The notes beneath the pieces were generated by a model. That model worked only from the letters and a program-made list of their open reading frames with translations. It was not told the origin of the DNA and ran no database searches. From positions 1 to 64,000 of the forward strand of contig CANGYR010000008.1 of NCBI GenBank assembly GCA_947458275.1: a DNA stretch of 64,000 bases, given 5' to 3'. The DNA comes from Chitinophagaceae bacterium (lineage in GTDB: Bacteria; Bacteroidota; Bacteroidia; Chitinophagales; Chitinophagaceae). Below, piece by piece: positions 18,167 to 27,328 of the stretch (position 1 is its first letter; every line of letters begins with the position of its first letter). A program made the position numbers and the translations under genes.

Positions 18167-19378
18167 ATGAACCTACACGAATACCAGGCCAAAGAATTAC
18201 TGAAAAAATTTAATGTACCTGTTCAGGAAGGAGTTGCCTGCAGTACTGTCAGCGAAGCTGAAGATGCATACAGACAAATACATACACAGTTTGGAAGCAA
18301 ATTTGCTGTGATAAAAGCACAGATTCATGCCGGCGGCAGAGGTAAAGGGTCTATACAAGGGAAAGACCAACGCGGTGTTGCAGTTGGAAAATCCGCTGAA
18401 GATGTATCTAAAATTGCTCAAAATATTTTGGGTGGAACTTTGGTTACCATTCAAACCGGTCCTGAAGGGAAACTGGTAAATAAAGTATTGGTTGCACAAG
18501 ATGTATATTATGAAGGGCCCAATCCCGTAAAGGAATTTTATCTTTCTATCTTGCTGGATCGCAGTTCCTGCCGCAATGTAATTATGTATAGCACCGAAGG
18601 CGGTATGAATATTGAAGATGTGGCACATGATACTCCTGAGAAAATATTTAAAGAGTATGTGCACCCAGGCGGAACATTACAAGGATTTCAGGCAAGAAAA
18701 ATCGCCTTCAATCTTGGTTTGAGCGGTGAGGCATTTAAAAACTGCGTGAAATTTGTAACAAATCTTTACAATGCATACGTTTCGCTTGATTGCGGTATGC
18801 TCGAGATCAATCCATTATTCAAAACCAGCGATGAAAAAATCATTGCAGTGGATTGCAAAATGAGCATTGATGATAATGCTTTGACTCGTCATAATGATAT
18901 CGCCTCTTTAAGAGATGTTTCGGAAGAAGATCCTACTGAGGTAGAAGCCGGAAAGTACAACCTCAACTTCGTAAAACTTGATGGCAATGTGGGCTGTATG
19001 GTAAACGGAGCCGGTCTTGCCATGGCTACCATGGATATGATTAAACTCAGCGGCGGCGACCCTGCCAACTTCCTTGATGTGGGCGGTTCTGCTAACGCAC
19101 AGACTGTAGAAGCCGGATTCAGAATTATTCTGAAAGATCCAAAAGTGAAAGCCATCCTCATCAATATATTCGGCGGTATCGTTCGTTGCGACCGTGTAGC
19201 GCAGGGGGTTATCGATGCTTATAAAAGCATCGGAAACATTGACATCCCTATCATTGTTCGTCTGCAAGGTACCAATGCTGATGTGGCAAAGAAATTAATC
19301 GACGACAGTGGATTGGAAGTTCAAAGCGCCATTCTGCTGAGCGAAGCTGCCGCACTGGTAAATAAGGCCGTGGCTTAG
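18167..19378 (+). CDS. sucC: succinyl-CoA synthetase (ADP/GDP-forming) beta subunit
   Basis: A 403-residue ATP-grasp subunit that, with SucD, interconverts succinyl-CoA and succinate while making ATP or GTP in the TCA cycle. Starts with the diagnostic MNLHEYQAKELLKKFNVPV. KAQIHAGGRGKGS is the nucleotide-binding loop, EINPL the metal site, and LNIFGGIVRCDRVAQGVI the C-terminal CoA-ligase fold. sucD is not adjacent, which is common in Bacteroidota. A near-consensus -7 (TATCTTCG, 18144-18151) lies just upstream of the ATG. Confidence 0.96.
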   Translation: MNLHEYQAKELLKKFNVPVQEGVACSTVSEAEDAYRQIHTQFGSKFAVIKAQIHAGGRGKGSIQGKDQRGVAVGKSAEDVSKIAQNILGGTLVTIQTGPEGKLVNKVLVAQDVYYEGPNPVKEFYLSILLDRSSCRNVIMYSTEGGMNIEDVAHDTPEKIFKEYVHPGGTLQGFQARKIAFNLGLSGEAFKNCVKFVTNLYNAYVSLDCGMLEINPLFKTSDEKIIAVDCKMSIDDNALTRHNDIASLRDVSEEDPTEVEAGKYNLNFVKLDGNVGCMVNGAGLAMATMDMIKLSGGDPANFLDVGGSANAQTVEAGFRIILKDPKVKAILINIFGGIVRCDRVAQGVIDAYKSIGNIDIPIIVRLQGTNADVAKKLIDDSGLEVQSAILLSEAAALVNKAVA

Positions 19379-19385
19379 TTCCTCC

Positions 19386-19880
19386 ATGACTTACCGCAAT
19401 GCTACATTAGACGACCTTCCTGCAATTGTAGAAATTTACAACTCTACAATTGCGAGTCGTATGGTCACAGCAGATACTGTTCCACTGAAGACAGAAGATA
19501 AACTATCCTGGTTCAATGCGCACCATCCCGATAGCAGGCCCATCTGGATTGTGCAAGATGAACAAAATCAAATCATTGGCTGGGTAAGTTTCCAGGATTT
19601 TTACGGAAGACCTGCATATAAAGGAACTGCTGAAATTAGTATGTATCTGGATGAAAAATTCAGAGGCAAAGGATTCGGAAAAAAAATTCTTGCTTATATA
19701 ATATCTAAATGTCCAGAGTTAGGCATCGACACATTGCTTGGTTTCATCTTCAAACATAATACAATAAGCATTCGTCTTGTGACTGAAATGGGCTTTGAAG
19801 AATGGGCGGATTTGAAAGACATTGCCCTTATAGATAATCAACGCTACAGCCTCATCATCATGGGCAAGAAAATACTATAG
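19386..19880 (+). CDS. GNAT N-acetyltransferase (phosphinothricin acetyltransferase-like)
   Basis: A 164-residue GNAT-fold enzyme moving an acetyl group from acetyl-CoA to an amine. RNATLDDLPAIVEIYNSTI and GWVSFQDFYGRPAYKGTAEISMYL match the PAT/MddA-type subgroup. The acetyl-CoA pyrophosphate loop is RGKGFGKKIL (the Q/R-x-x-G-x-G/A signature), followed by NTISIRLVTEMGFEEWADL. Homologues acetylate methionine sulfone/sulfoximine or phosphinothricin, but the substrate here is unknown. It starts 7 nt behind sucC and probably shares its transcript. Confidence 0.9.
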   Translation: MTYRNATLDDLPAIVEIYNSTIASRMVTADTVPLKTEDKLSWFNAHHPDSRPIWIVQDEQNQIIGWVSFQDFYGRPAYKGTAEISMYLDEKFRGKGFGKKILAYIISKCPELGIDTLLGFIFKHNTISIRLVTEMGFEEWADLKDIALIDNQRYSLIIMGKKIL

Positions 19881-19972
19881 TCTTTTTATTTAGGTTAATA
19901 AAGGCGATGCGGGTAAAGAATATTTTTTTATCCAGTTAAAATAAAATATACCTGATTTAGCTTCGATCAGAT

Positions 19973-22315
19973 TTAGTAATCATTTTTTACCCTTGGAGAT
20001 GTTTTTATTTCTTTCTTTTTATTATCAATCAAAGCCGGTCTGATTTTTCCGGGAGTGTCTGATTTTTTAGCGGGGTCTTTGGGCGAAGAGCGGTCTTCAG
20101 TATTTTCATCGGGACTATCTAACATAAAATCACCTGCATCTCCATTACCCATTTCTTCTTCCAGACTATCCCCTGTGTTTACAATATCGGCGAAATTCAA
20201 ATCGGCATATATTGGATCATTTTTCAACTCAACGGGCGTTTCAAATTCTTTTACAGAGCCATACTTCAATTTGTGATCAGCATATACTTTGCTCATGAAT
20301 ATTCCCCATTTAGGTGCAGACATTTCCGCACCTCCGCTGTTGTTGGCATATATAGGTATGAAAGGATCTTCGCATCCTACCCATGTGCCTGCAAGTAATT
20401 CCGGCGTGTACCCAATAAACCAACCATCTGTATTTCCATTGGTAGTACCGGTTTTCCCCGCCATTTGTACCGGAATATTATAACTGTTCAATCTTCTGGC
20501 TGTACCAAACTGCACAACTCCCTGCATTAATTTTACCATAGTAAAAGCATCCGCTTCACCGATAATTTGTTTGCTTTGAGCGATAGGAAACTCCTGAATC
20601 AGATTGCCGTTTTTATCTTCAATGCGGCTAAAATAAACCGGAGGTGTATTGTATCCTCTGTTGGGAAACATAGTATACGACTGCAACATCTCAAGCATAG
20701 GAATCTCTGCGGCACCAAGAGCAATAGAAGGATAAGGAGGTAGCTTAGAGGCAATACCACACTGTTCAGCAAACTCAAGTGTTCTCTTAACACCAATTGT
20801 ACCCATCAAATGCCAGGCAGCACCATTCAATGATTTTGCCAGGCAATAGGCCATTGTTCCACCACCTGTACTGATTGTCTTGCCACCCAAAGTAAGAGGC
20901 CCACCGGGAATATACGTCTGTGGAGTATAGCCGGCATCTGTAACCGCCAATGTATAAAGAAGTGGCTTGAAAGTAGAACCTACTTGCCTCCTAGCCGTTA
21001 CGTGATCGTATTTAAACCATTTATAGTTAATCCCTCCCACCCAGCACTTCACCTCTCCGGTTCTCGGATCAATAGCGGCAAAAGATGTCTGAAGTAATTG
21101 TTTGTGATACTTGATAGAATCAAACGGAGTCATTACTGTATCCATTTCATGGTTTTCATCTCCCCGCCAGCTGAAAATTTTCATCTTTACAGGAGTGTGA
21201 AATGTTTTTTTAATCTCTTCTGGAGAAACGCCCTCTTCTTCCAGCGTTTTCCAACGCTCTGTATATTTCATGGCGGATTCAATAATATTATCATGCCCTT
21301 TCCATAAATTATTCCCTCTGTATTTAAAATAAGCATCGAGTTTCCTTTGAAGCTGAGGCATGTGCTCCTCTACAGCATACTCGGCATATTTCTGCATTCT
21401 GGAATCAATGGTAGTATATATTTTCAATCCATCTCTGAAAATATCATACGGCTCGCCTGTTTTCGGATTCTTATGAGTACTGCACCATTCTTTCAACTTT
21501 GTTATTAAGATTGATCTGAAATAAGGCGCTATTCCTACATTCTCATCTATTTTTTTATACTTAGTGACAATTGGCTTTGCCTTTAATACTTCGGCCTGCT
21601 CAGGAGTTAAAAACTTTTGTTTGGCTACCACCATCTGATTAATCACAACATTCCTTCTTGCCAAAGCAGCTTTGGGATGGCGCACCGGTTCGTATATAAA
21701 CCCTTTCAGCATTCCAATTAAAACAGCAGCTTCTTCAATTTTCAAGTCCTTCGGTTCTTTTTGAAAATAAGTGCGGGAAGCATTTCGTATTCCGTAAACA
21801 TTCCCCCATGGTGCCCTGTTGAGATAAAGAGTAATGATTTCTTCTTTGGTAAAATTCCGCTCCAGTTTTACTGCCACTATCCATTCTTTCAACTTCTGCA
21901 CACTTCTTACCAAGACATTTCCTCTGCCTTGCTTTAAAATCATTTTGGCCAACTGCTGCGTAATGGTACTTCCTCCACCCTGAGAACCGAGCGTAAAAAT
22001 AACCCGACCTAATGCCTGAGCATCAATCCCCGAGTGCTCATAAAATCGCTCATCCTCTGTTGCAATCAAGGCATTTATTGCATTGGGAGAAATCTCATGA
22101 TATTTTATTTCACTTCTGTTTTCGGCATAAAACTTTCCCATCAGCAAACCGTCGGAGCTTATGATCTCGCTGGCCAGATCAGCTTCCGGATTTTCAAGTT
22201 CTTTTACAGAAGGCATTTTACCAAATAACCCAAAATTTGCAAGAAGAAAAAGTAATATCAAAAAGCCGAATCCATAGAAAAAAAATCGCCAGAATATTTG
22301 AACAGAACGTTTCAT
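19973..22315 (-). CDS. class A penicillin-binding protein (PBP1A-like)
   Basis: A 780-residue bifunctional peptidoglycan synthase anchored by one N-terminal membrane helix (FWRFFFYGFGFLILLFLLANF). The GT51 transglycosylase domain (about 60-240) has ATEDERFYEHSGID with the catalytic Glu, GGGSTITQQLAK and RNFTKEEIITLYLN. The transpeptidase domain carries all three active-site motifs: S-x-x-K in GSTFKPLLY, S-x-N in AKSLNGAAW, and K-T-G in AGKTGTTNGNTDGWF. The last 60 residues form a charged Asp/Glu/Lys-rich tail of low complexity (SLEEEMGNGDAGDF to RVKNDY). It polymerises and cross-links glycan strands in the periplasm. Confidence 0.94.
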   Translation of the reverse strand: MKRSVQIFWRFFFYGFGFLILLFLLANFGLFGKMPSVKELENPEADLASEIISSDGLLMGKFYAENRSEIKYHEISPNAINALIATEDERFYEHSGIDAQALGRVIFTLGSQGGGSTITQQLAKMILKQGRGNVLVRSVQKLKEWIVAVKLERNFTKEEIITLYLNRAPWGNVYGIRNASRTYFQKEPKDLKIEEAAVLIGMLKGFIYEPVRHPKAALARRNVVINQMVVAKQKFLTPEQAEVLKAKPIVTKYKKIDENVGIAPYFRSILITKLKEWCSTHKNPKTGEPYDIFRDGLKIYTTIDSRMQKYAEYAVEEHMPQLQRKLDAYFKYRGNNLWKGHDNIIESAMKYTERWKTLEEEGVSPEEIKKTFHTPVKMKIFSWRGDENHEMDTVMTPFDSIKYHKQLLQTSFAAIDPRTGEVKCWVGGINYKWFKYDHVTARRQVGSTFKPLLYTLAVTDAGYTPQTYIPGGPLTLGGKTISTGGGTMAYCLAKSLNGAAWHLMGTIGVKRTLEFAEQCGIASKLPPYPSIALGAAEIPMLEMLQSYTMFPNRGYNTPPVYFSRIEDKNGNLIQEFPIAQSKQIIGEADAFTMVKLMQGVVQFGTARRLNSYNIPVQMAGKTGTTNGNTDGWFIGYTPELLAGTWVGCEDPFIPIYANNSGGAEMSAPKWGIFMSKVYADHKLKYGSVKEFETPVELKNDPIYADLNFADIVNTGDSLEEEMGNGDAGDFMLDSPDENTEDRSSPKDPAKKSDTPGKIRPALIDNKKKEIKTSPRVKNDY

Positions 22316-22351
22316 AAATTAAAATCAACTTAGGATGAATAATTGGATATT

Positions 22352-25300
22352 TTAAAACCTCGCGGGATATTGACTATTCAAAAGTTTTTTATAATTGTCT
22401 TTATCCTTTTTAGTTTTCAATATCTGAAGGTTTTCATTGGTAATGATTAAAAAAGAATATTTGGACGGCTGCAACCAAGAAATTTCAGTAGCAACCGACT
22501 TTCTCAATTTATCATAATAGGCCAATCCCGCAGCTACATTATCAAATGAATTGAATACCAGTAAAGCATTTTCAGCATCCAATTGATCCCTTACAATAGA
22601 AAGTGCTGCATAATTTTTTTCTCTGTTGTACCGAATCAATGCATTTTTTGCTTCATTGATATAAACTGCATCCACCTTATTGAGAACCATGACAAGCACA
22701 TGTGAGTTTGCAGGCTCCCAGGTATAACCGTCCATTACAATTTTAACCGGCGTTTTAATGATTGAATCCTTTATGACAGATTTTATTATAACAGAATCTG
22801 TATTTTTTGTAACTACAGGTATGGTTTTAACAGTATCGATTTTCTTCTCCACCACAGGAACTGTTTTAACCGAATCTATTTTTTTTGTCACAACCGGTGC
22901 CACCGTCTTAACCGAGTCGATTTTCTTCTCCACCACAGGAATTGTCGCCTTCACAGAATCAACTTTTTTCTCAACCGGCTTTACAGGAGGGACAACAGGA
23001 ACTACTGGCTTTGTTACTTCCTGGGGTTTATCTTCTGCAATTGACATTTTTCCTTCCTCAGCTCTTGTGACTTGAAGATTAGTTAAATAGCTCTCAATTT
23101 CATTTCTTTTTTTAACCACCTCAATCATGGTGGAAGCTTTTTCGCTCATCAGTGTATTTGGATACCCGTTTACAATCGAGGATAGTACTACTATTGCCTG
23201 GCTGTCTTTTCTTGCCTTGATGAAGTATATCGATTCTATATAAAGCAATTGAGGTGTCCAGTAGTTTTTGCCATAGGTACTGTCGGCAGATTTTTTTTCA
23301 GCTACTGCCTTATCAAAATTTCCTTCGATAAATAAATCGTAAATCATCTGATATTTCCCGGTTGCTTCCGCATCTTTCTTTTTATCATTAACTGCATAAT
23401 TATTACTCAGCATATCACTGTATTTTGAACCGGGCAGCTGGGTCTCAATTAGTTTTTTGTAATATGCTGCTTTTTGTTTGTCGCCCAGTTTAGTGTAACA
23501 ATGATAAAGCCCGAGGTAAACATCTCCCTTTTCATCTCCTTCAGGAAATCTGTTTAAATAATCATTGTATGTATCAATGGCCTGAAAGTATTCTTCAACA
23601 TCATAATCAAAAATCTGACCGAGAAGCACAAGTGCCCGGGCGATTTTTTTATTACTGCTATCCACATTTTCCTTTGTCAGGGGTAATCCAAGTAAAAGCG
23701 CGTCATAACTATTTTCTACCGGCTTACCATCTCCTGCCGCAGTGATTATCTGACCGGCGTTAGGATCATCAATATTGATATTGTCATTTACCACAATATT
23801 CATCACCGCTCTCCTTCTCCAGTTGTCTTTATTTTCACGTTTCCCCCACTTGGCTTTAAATTCACCAAAGCCTTTTGATTTCATAGAAGCATTGGAAAAA
23901 TACCAGTCGCCTTTTGATGCCGACTGAAACAGATCAGTGGCCACATTTTTATCAGTACTCGACAATAAAGCTGTTTGTATGAGCTCATCCTCTTCTTTTC
24001 CTCCTTTTTCTTTCCGAAGCTTCTTTGACAACTTCTTTAAAAAAACATCGCGCTCAGCTGCCGGCAACAATGCAATCCTTTGAACGCTGTCTTCATGAGA
24101 TATTATTTTTGCCTGATCCGCCAACTTTCTTAAACTTGATTTCCTGTTTACAATCTGTAGCGAATCTGCAGAGATTGAGGGATCTGCCACATCGATACTA
24201 TCATAATGATCAGCCGCTTTAATATAGGCCGCTTGTGCATAAGCAATTTTACCTAGTTCAAGATGAGCTTTATTTCTTGCAGGCTGATTTTGATTGTTGT
24301 AACTGAGGCTTTTTGTATGATATTCAATAGCAGAGAGTGTGTCTTTTTTGAATAAACTCAGTTGAGCTGCACTGTTGTAAATGATGTCTCTGTATGATTC
24401 AAACTTATCTTTACTTGCCATACTGAGTAAGTTGGAGATGCTTCCTGAAAGCTCTTTTTCATCTCCGCTGTTACGAAGCATAGTTGCCTGATTCAGATTG
24501 GCATAGATATCCATCAATGGTTCTGTTGTCTTTTTGGATGTCTGTGAAAAATAATCATAGGCCTTATCATATTGTCGTGACATTTCAAACAACTGTCCCA
24601 AAAGATATCGTGCTCTTACCTTGTCGGGTTTAGAATCGACATTTGTAATTGCTTTTTCAAGATAAACGGCGGCGCTGTCGTATATGTGCTGTCTGAAAAA
24701 CCAATAAGCTTTCATTTCATCTATATCATCTTTCAGCCGCTTCGGAAGATTTGGATCAGATTGCAGGAGATTGATCATTCCGGCAGCATCGTTGTATTCC
24801 TCCACTTCAATAAAGGTGCGTATAATCCAAACCAACGCATCATTTCGGCTGGGAGGAAGCGTAAATACTTTCTGTAGGAAATTTCTCTTCTCTGAATCGG
24901 CAATAGACATCGAACCCGAAAGAGAGCTGCCGCCGCCTATCGTACGATTGTCATCCTCATTTTTTTTACGGGGGAAAAGATTGTAATTGATAAATTGAAA
25001 AGTCAACGCCGCGGAATCAAATAATTTTCGATGGAAATAAGACTTGCCTATCAACAAATACAGATTATCCACCCAATCTGTCCTTAAATCATGTAATAAA
25101 ATCCCACCAGTGCACTTATAAATGACTGAATCCAGTTCAACCGCCTGTGATACTGTATTTTCCAGTGAATATGGATAGAACGATAATAATTTTGTGTAAT
25201 CATCTTTCTGAGCAAGCTTGGCTCTTTCAATAATAGTATTGAATTTAGCGTTTGCATTGAAATAGTAATTATAATGCGTAACATTATTCTGAATGAATCT

Positions 25301-25483
25301 TCTGACAAGAGTAAATTTCCTGTCTGCAGTTTTTTCTGAAGGCAAAACTCTCGCTTCATACTGCTTAGGTTTTTCGTCATTTCCAAACAAATTGAAAGTC
25401 CATGACGGTTGAGCATGAATGACTGCTGAAAACAGACAAAAAACCACTAAAAGAGGGGAAATGAATTTTATTTTTCCGTTCAT
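22352..25483 (-). CDS. TPR-repeat protein, SprE/PorW-like (gliding / type IX secretion)
   Basis: A 1043-residue exported TPR protein. The ATG at 25483 (MNGKIKFISP) is preferred to an upstream TTG. Signal peptide ends near AVIHAQ. The opening region (THYNYYFNANAKFNTIIERAK, DDYTKLLSFYPYS) and later TPR pairs (LYLLIGKSYFHRKLFDSAALTF, ARYLLGQLFEMSRQYDKAYDYF, DVYLGLYHCYTKLGDKQKAAYY) resemble SprE/PorW, an outer-membrane component required for type IX secretion and gliding. Residues about 830-908 are an imperfect repeat of KKIDSVKTVPVVE, a lysine/valine-rich spacer, before a globular C-terminal domain (TWEPANSHVLVMVLNKVD onward). A lipobox cysteine, usual for PorW, is not seen at the cleavage site. 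Confidence 0.7.
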   Translation of the reverse strand: MNGKIKFISPLLVVFCLFSAVIHAQPSWTFNLFGNDEKPKQYEARVLPSEKTADRKFTLVRRFIQNNVTHYNYYFNANAKFNTIIERAKLAQKDDYTKLLSFYPYSLENTVSQAVELDSVIYKCTGGILLHDLRTDWVDNLYLLIGKSYFHRKLFDSAALTFQFINYNLFPRKKNEDDNRTIGGGSSLSGSMSIADSEKRNFLQKVFTLPPSRNDALVWIIRTFIEVEEYNDAAGMINLLQSDPNLPKRLKDDIDEMKAYWFFRQHIYDSAAVYLEKAITNVDSKPDKVRARYLLGQLFEMSRQYDKAYDYFSQTSKKTTEPLMDIYANLNQATMLRNSGDEKELSGSISNLLSMASKDKFESYRDIIYNSAAQLSLFKKDTLSAIEYHTKSLSYNNQNQPARNKAHLELGKIAYAQAAYIKAADHYDSIDVADPSISADSLQIVNRKSSLRKLADQAKIISHEDSVQRIALLPAAERDVFLKKLSKKLRKEKGGKEEDELIQTALLSSTDKNVATDLFQSASKGDWYFSNASMKSKGFGEFKAKWGKRENKDNWRRRAVMNIVVNDNINIDDPNAGQIITAAGDGKPVENSYDALLLGLPLTKENVDSSNKKIARALVLLGQIFDYDVEEYFQAIDTYNDYLNRFPEGDEKGDVYLGLYHCYTKLGDKQKAAYYKKLIETQLPGSKYSDMLSNNYAVNDKKKDAEATGKYQMIYDLFIEGNFDKAVAEKKSADSTYGKNYWTPQLLYIESIYFIKARKDSQAIVVLSSIVNGYPNTLMSEKASTMIEVVKKRNEIESYLTNLQVTRAEEGKMSIAEDKPQEVTKPVVPVVPPVKPVEKKVDSVKATIPVVEKKIDSVKTVAPVVTKKIDSVKTVPVVEKKIDTVKTIPVVTKNTDSVIIKSVIKDSIIKTPVKIVMDGYTWEPANSHVLVMVLNKVDAVYINEAKNALIRYNREKNYAALSIVRDQLDAENALLVFNSFDNVAAGLAYYDKLRKSVATEISWLQPSKYSFLIITNENLQILKTKKDKDNYKKLLNSQYPARF

Positions 25484-25702
25484 CAAAATCAATGGTTAAA
25501 AACAGGTCTAAATATCGGCTTTTTTAATCAATCGACAATCAAAATGACATTTATATACATAACTTTAACGTAAACTTGAATATTAATTATTTTCAACTGA
25601 TTATTAATGCCTTACATACGCTAAAAGTTGTTTTTATCAAAACTATAAACTTGGCAGATATTAGCCGCTCTTTAGTAATTTTATTATACAAATAGCACAA
25701 AA

Positions 25703-26092
25703 ATGAATGTAACCAACAGGTTAAAAAGACTGCGCAATCACTACAGGCTGGTCATCATGAATGAAGACTCATTTGAAGAAGTTGTAAAATTTAAACTTAC
25801 CAGATTAAGTGTTTACATCGCAATGAGTTCATTGTTCATACTTTTAATCAGTCTTACAACCGCATTGATCATCTTCACTCCACTTAAATATTATTTACCC
25901 GGCGTTGGTTATGGTAATGCCAAACAAATCAAAGAATACAGAATATTAAAGTTACGTACCGATTCAATGGAAAGAGCACTAATGCATAATCAGGCATATT
26001 TAAGCGACATTCAAAAAGTACTGAAAGGGCAGATTGTAAAACTTGACACTAATAAACTTATCTTACCCCACACTGAAAATGCAGAAGATTGA
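25703..26092 (+). CDS. short membrane protein matching the N-terminus of Bacteroidota M23 peptidases
   Basis: A 129-residue protein: a basic N-terminus (MNVTNRLKRLRNHYRLVIMNEDSFEEVVKFKL), one membrane helix (VYIAMSSLFILLISLTTALIIF), the motif FTPLKYYLPGVGYGN, and a coiled coil (EYRILKLRTDSMERALMHNQAYL). This is the layout that normally precedes a LytM/M23 endopeptidase domain in Bacteroidota wall proteins, but no catalytic domain follows: the frame ends and atpZ begins at the stop. It may be a shortened paralogue keeping a scaffold or anchoring role, or a relic (inference). It heads a run of tightly packed genes through the SprT-like gene. Confidence 0.7.
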   Translation: MNVTNRLKRLRNHYRLVIMNEDSFEEVVKFKLTRLSVYIAMSSLFILLISLTTALIIFTPLKYYLPGVGYGNAKQIKEYRILKLRTDSMERALMHNQAYLSDIQKVLKGQIVKLDTNKLILPHTENAED

Positions 26093-26304
26093 TGGAAAAC
26101 GAAAAGCCCGATAATAAGTTTTTATGGAGATATGCCGGATTGGCTACTCAGCTTATGGTAGGATTGGGTTTATTTGTTTATGGCGGACTAAAATTGGATG
26201 AATGGCTGAAATTAAAAATGTCGCTGGCTGTATGGATCTTACCTTTGCTCTTTATAACTTCAGTAATTATCCGAACAATCATAGAAACAGGAAAGAAAAA
26301 ATAA
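26092..26304 (+). CDS. AtpZ/AtpI-type small membrane protein
   Basis: A 70-residue protein with two membrane helices (YAGLATQLMVGLGLFVYGGLKLD and LAVWILPLLFITSVIIRTII). The sequence WRYAGLATQLMVGLGLFVYGG with the following Asp-Glu-Trp is typical of AtpZ (AtpI-related), which sits at the head of F-type ATP synthase operons and is linked to Mg/Ca transport or c-ring assembly. Its ATG overlaps the previous stop (TGATG), so translation is coupled. Unusually, atpB and the rest of the synthase do not follow. Confidence 0.85.
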   Translation: MENEKPDNKFLWRYAGLATQLMVGLGLFVYGGLKLDEWLKLKMSLAVWILPLLFITSVIIRTIIETGKKK

Positions 26305-26307
26305 TTT

Positions 26308-26703
26308 ATGCAGGCATCTTTAAAGAAATTTTATCCGATTTTACTTTTGTACTTTTTTATTACAGCCCTGATTTACACTTCATCCGTTTTTTTTGCCGAG
26401 CATAATATTGATGCGCGCGTACTATATTTCGGCAATGTTTTTTTTCTGATATTGACATTCATTTCAATGAATATTCAACTCAAAGGCATGCACCATGCCA
26501 ACCCAAATGTTTTTGTAAGAAGCATCATGGGCAGCATGATGATTAAAATGTTTCTAACTGTGATTGCTGTTTTCATCTATGTCAGTTCCACAGGCAATGA
26601 TTTCAACAAAAAAGGAATCCTGATTGCCTTGTTTTTTTATCTGATTTATCTGGCTGTAGAAGTCATGACTATACTAAAGCTGAATAAAAGCAAAAATGCC
26701 TAA
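26308..26703 (+). CDS. membrane protein in the position of ATP synthase subunit I
   Basis: A 131-residue protein with four predicted membrane helices (FYPILLLYFFITALIYTSSVFF, VLYFGNVFFLILTFISMNI, MMIKMFLTVIAVFIYVSS, ILIALFFYLIYLAVEVMTIL). It occupies the place of the AtpI-like/hypothetical gene found between atpZ and atpB in Bacteroidota, and its four-helix layout and length fit. It overlaps the next gene (SprT-like) by 8 nt. The assignment rests mostly on position and topology. Confidence 0.6.
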   Translation: MQASLKKFYPILLLYFFITALIYTSSVFFAEHNIDARVLYFGNVFFLILTFISMNIQLKGMHHANPNVFVRSIMGSMMIKMFLTVIAVFIYVSSTGNDFNKKGILIALFFYLIYLAVEVMTILKLNKSKNA

Positions 26704-27328
26704 ACAAGAAGTTCCGCTTAGACAGCTGCAGGACTATCTGCCTGAAAAAAGTTTTGAAGAAGTATACGCATACCTTCAACAATACAAAGTGCATCTCACA
26801 ATAACGCGTAAACGCCAAACCATTTTAGGAGATTACAGAAATGCATACAAGGAAAAAACGCATCGCATCAGTGTAAATGGCAATCTCAATCCATTTAGTT
26901 TTCTGATTACACTTTTGCATGAACTGGCTCACCTGCTCACCTACGAGCAATATGGCCATAGAGTGCAGGCGCACGGAGCTGAATGGAAAAAAATTTTCGG
27001 CAATATTCTTTCTTCATTTGTATCAAAAGATATATTTCCGCCCGACATTGAAAATGCACTGCAGAAAAGTTTGAATAACCCTGCAGCCAGTAGTTGCGGC
27101 GATGAACACTTACTTCGCACATTGAGAAAATACGACGAAAAAAAAGAAGGTTTCACCACCGTGGAAGAATTATCAGTCGGAGCGGTGTTTTCCATTAAAG
27201 GCGGAAGAGTTTTCAGAAAAGAAGAAAAAATCAGAAAGCGACACAAGTGCACCGAAATTTCCACAGGTAAAACATATTTGTTCAGCGGACTCTATGAAGT
27301 GACACTGACAGAAAATATAAGACTATAA
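26696..27328 (+). CDS. SprT-like zinc metallopeptidase domain protein
   Basis: A 210-residue cytoplasmic protein of the SprT-like group. The zinc site is LLHELAHLLTY (HELAH, His-Glu-x-x-His) near residue 80-90, with a downstream histidine in HRVQAHGAEWKKIFG as the third ligand. Upstream strands ITRKRQTILGDYRN and ISVNGNL fit the minigluzincin-like fold. Human Spartan, a relative, degrades DNA-protein crosslinks; the bacterial function is less clear. The C-terminal part (GAVFSIKGGRVFRKEEK, RHKCTEISTGKTYLFSG) forms a small beta domain rather than a typical Cys4 zinc ribbon. Overlaps the preceding gene and is convergent with proA. Confidence 0.87.
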   Translation: MPKQEVPLRQLQDYLPEKSFEEVYAYLQQYKVHLTITRKRQTILGDYRNAYKEKTHRISVNGNLNPFSFLITLLHELAHLLTYEQYGHRVQAHGAEWKKIFGNILSSFVSKDIFPPDIENALQKSLNNPAASSCGDEHLLRTLRKYDEKKEGFTTVEELSVGAVFSIKGGRVFRKEEKIRKRHKCTEISTGKTYLFSGLYEVTLTENIRL

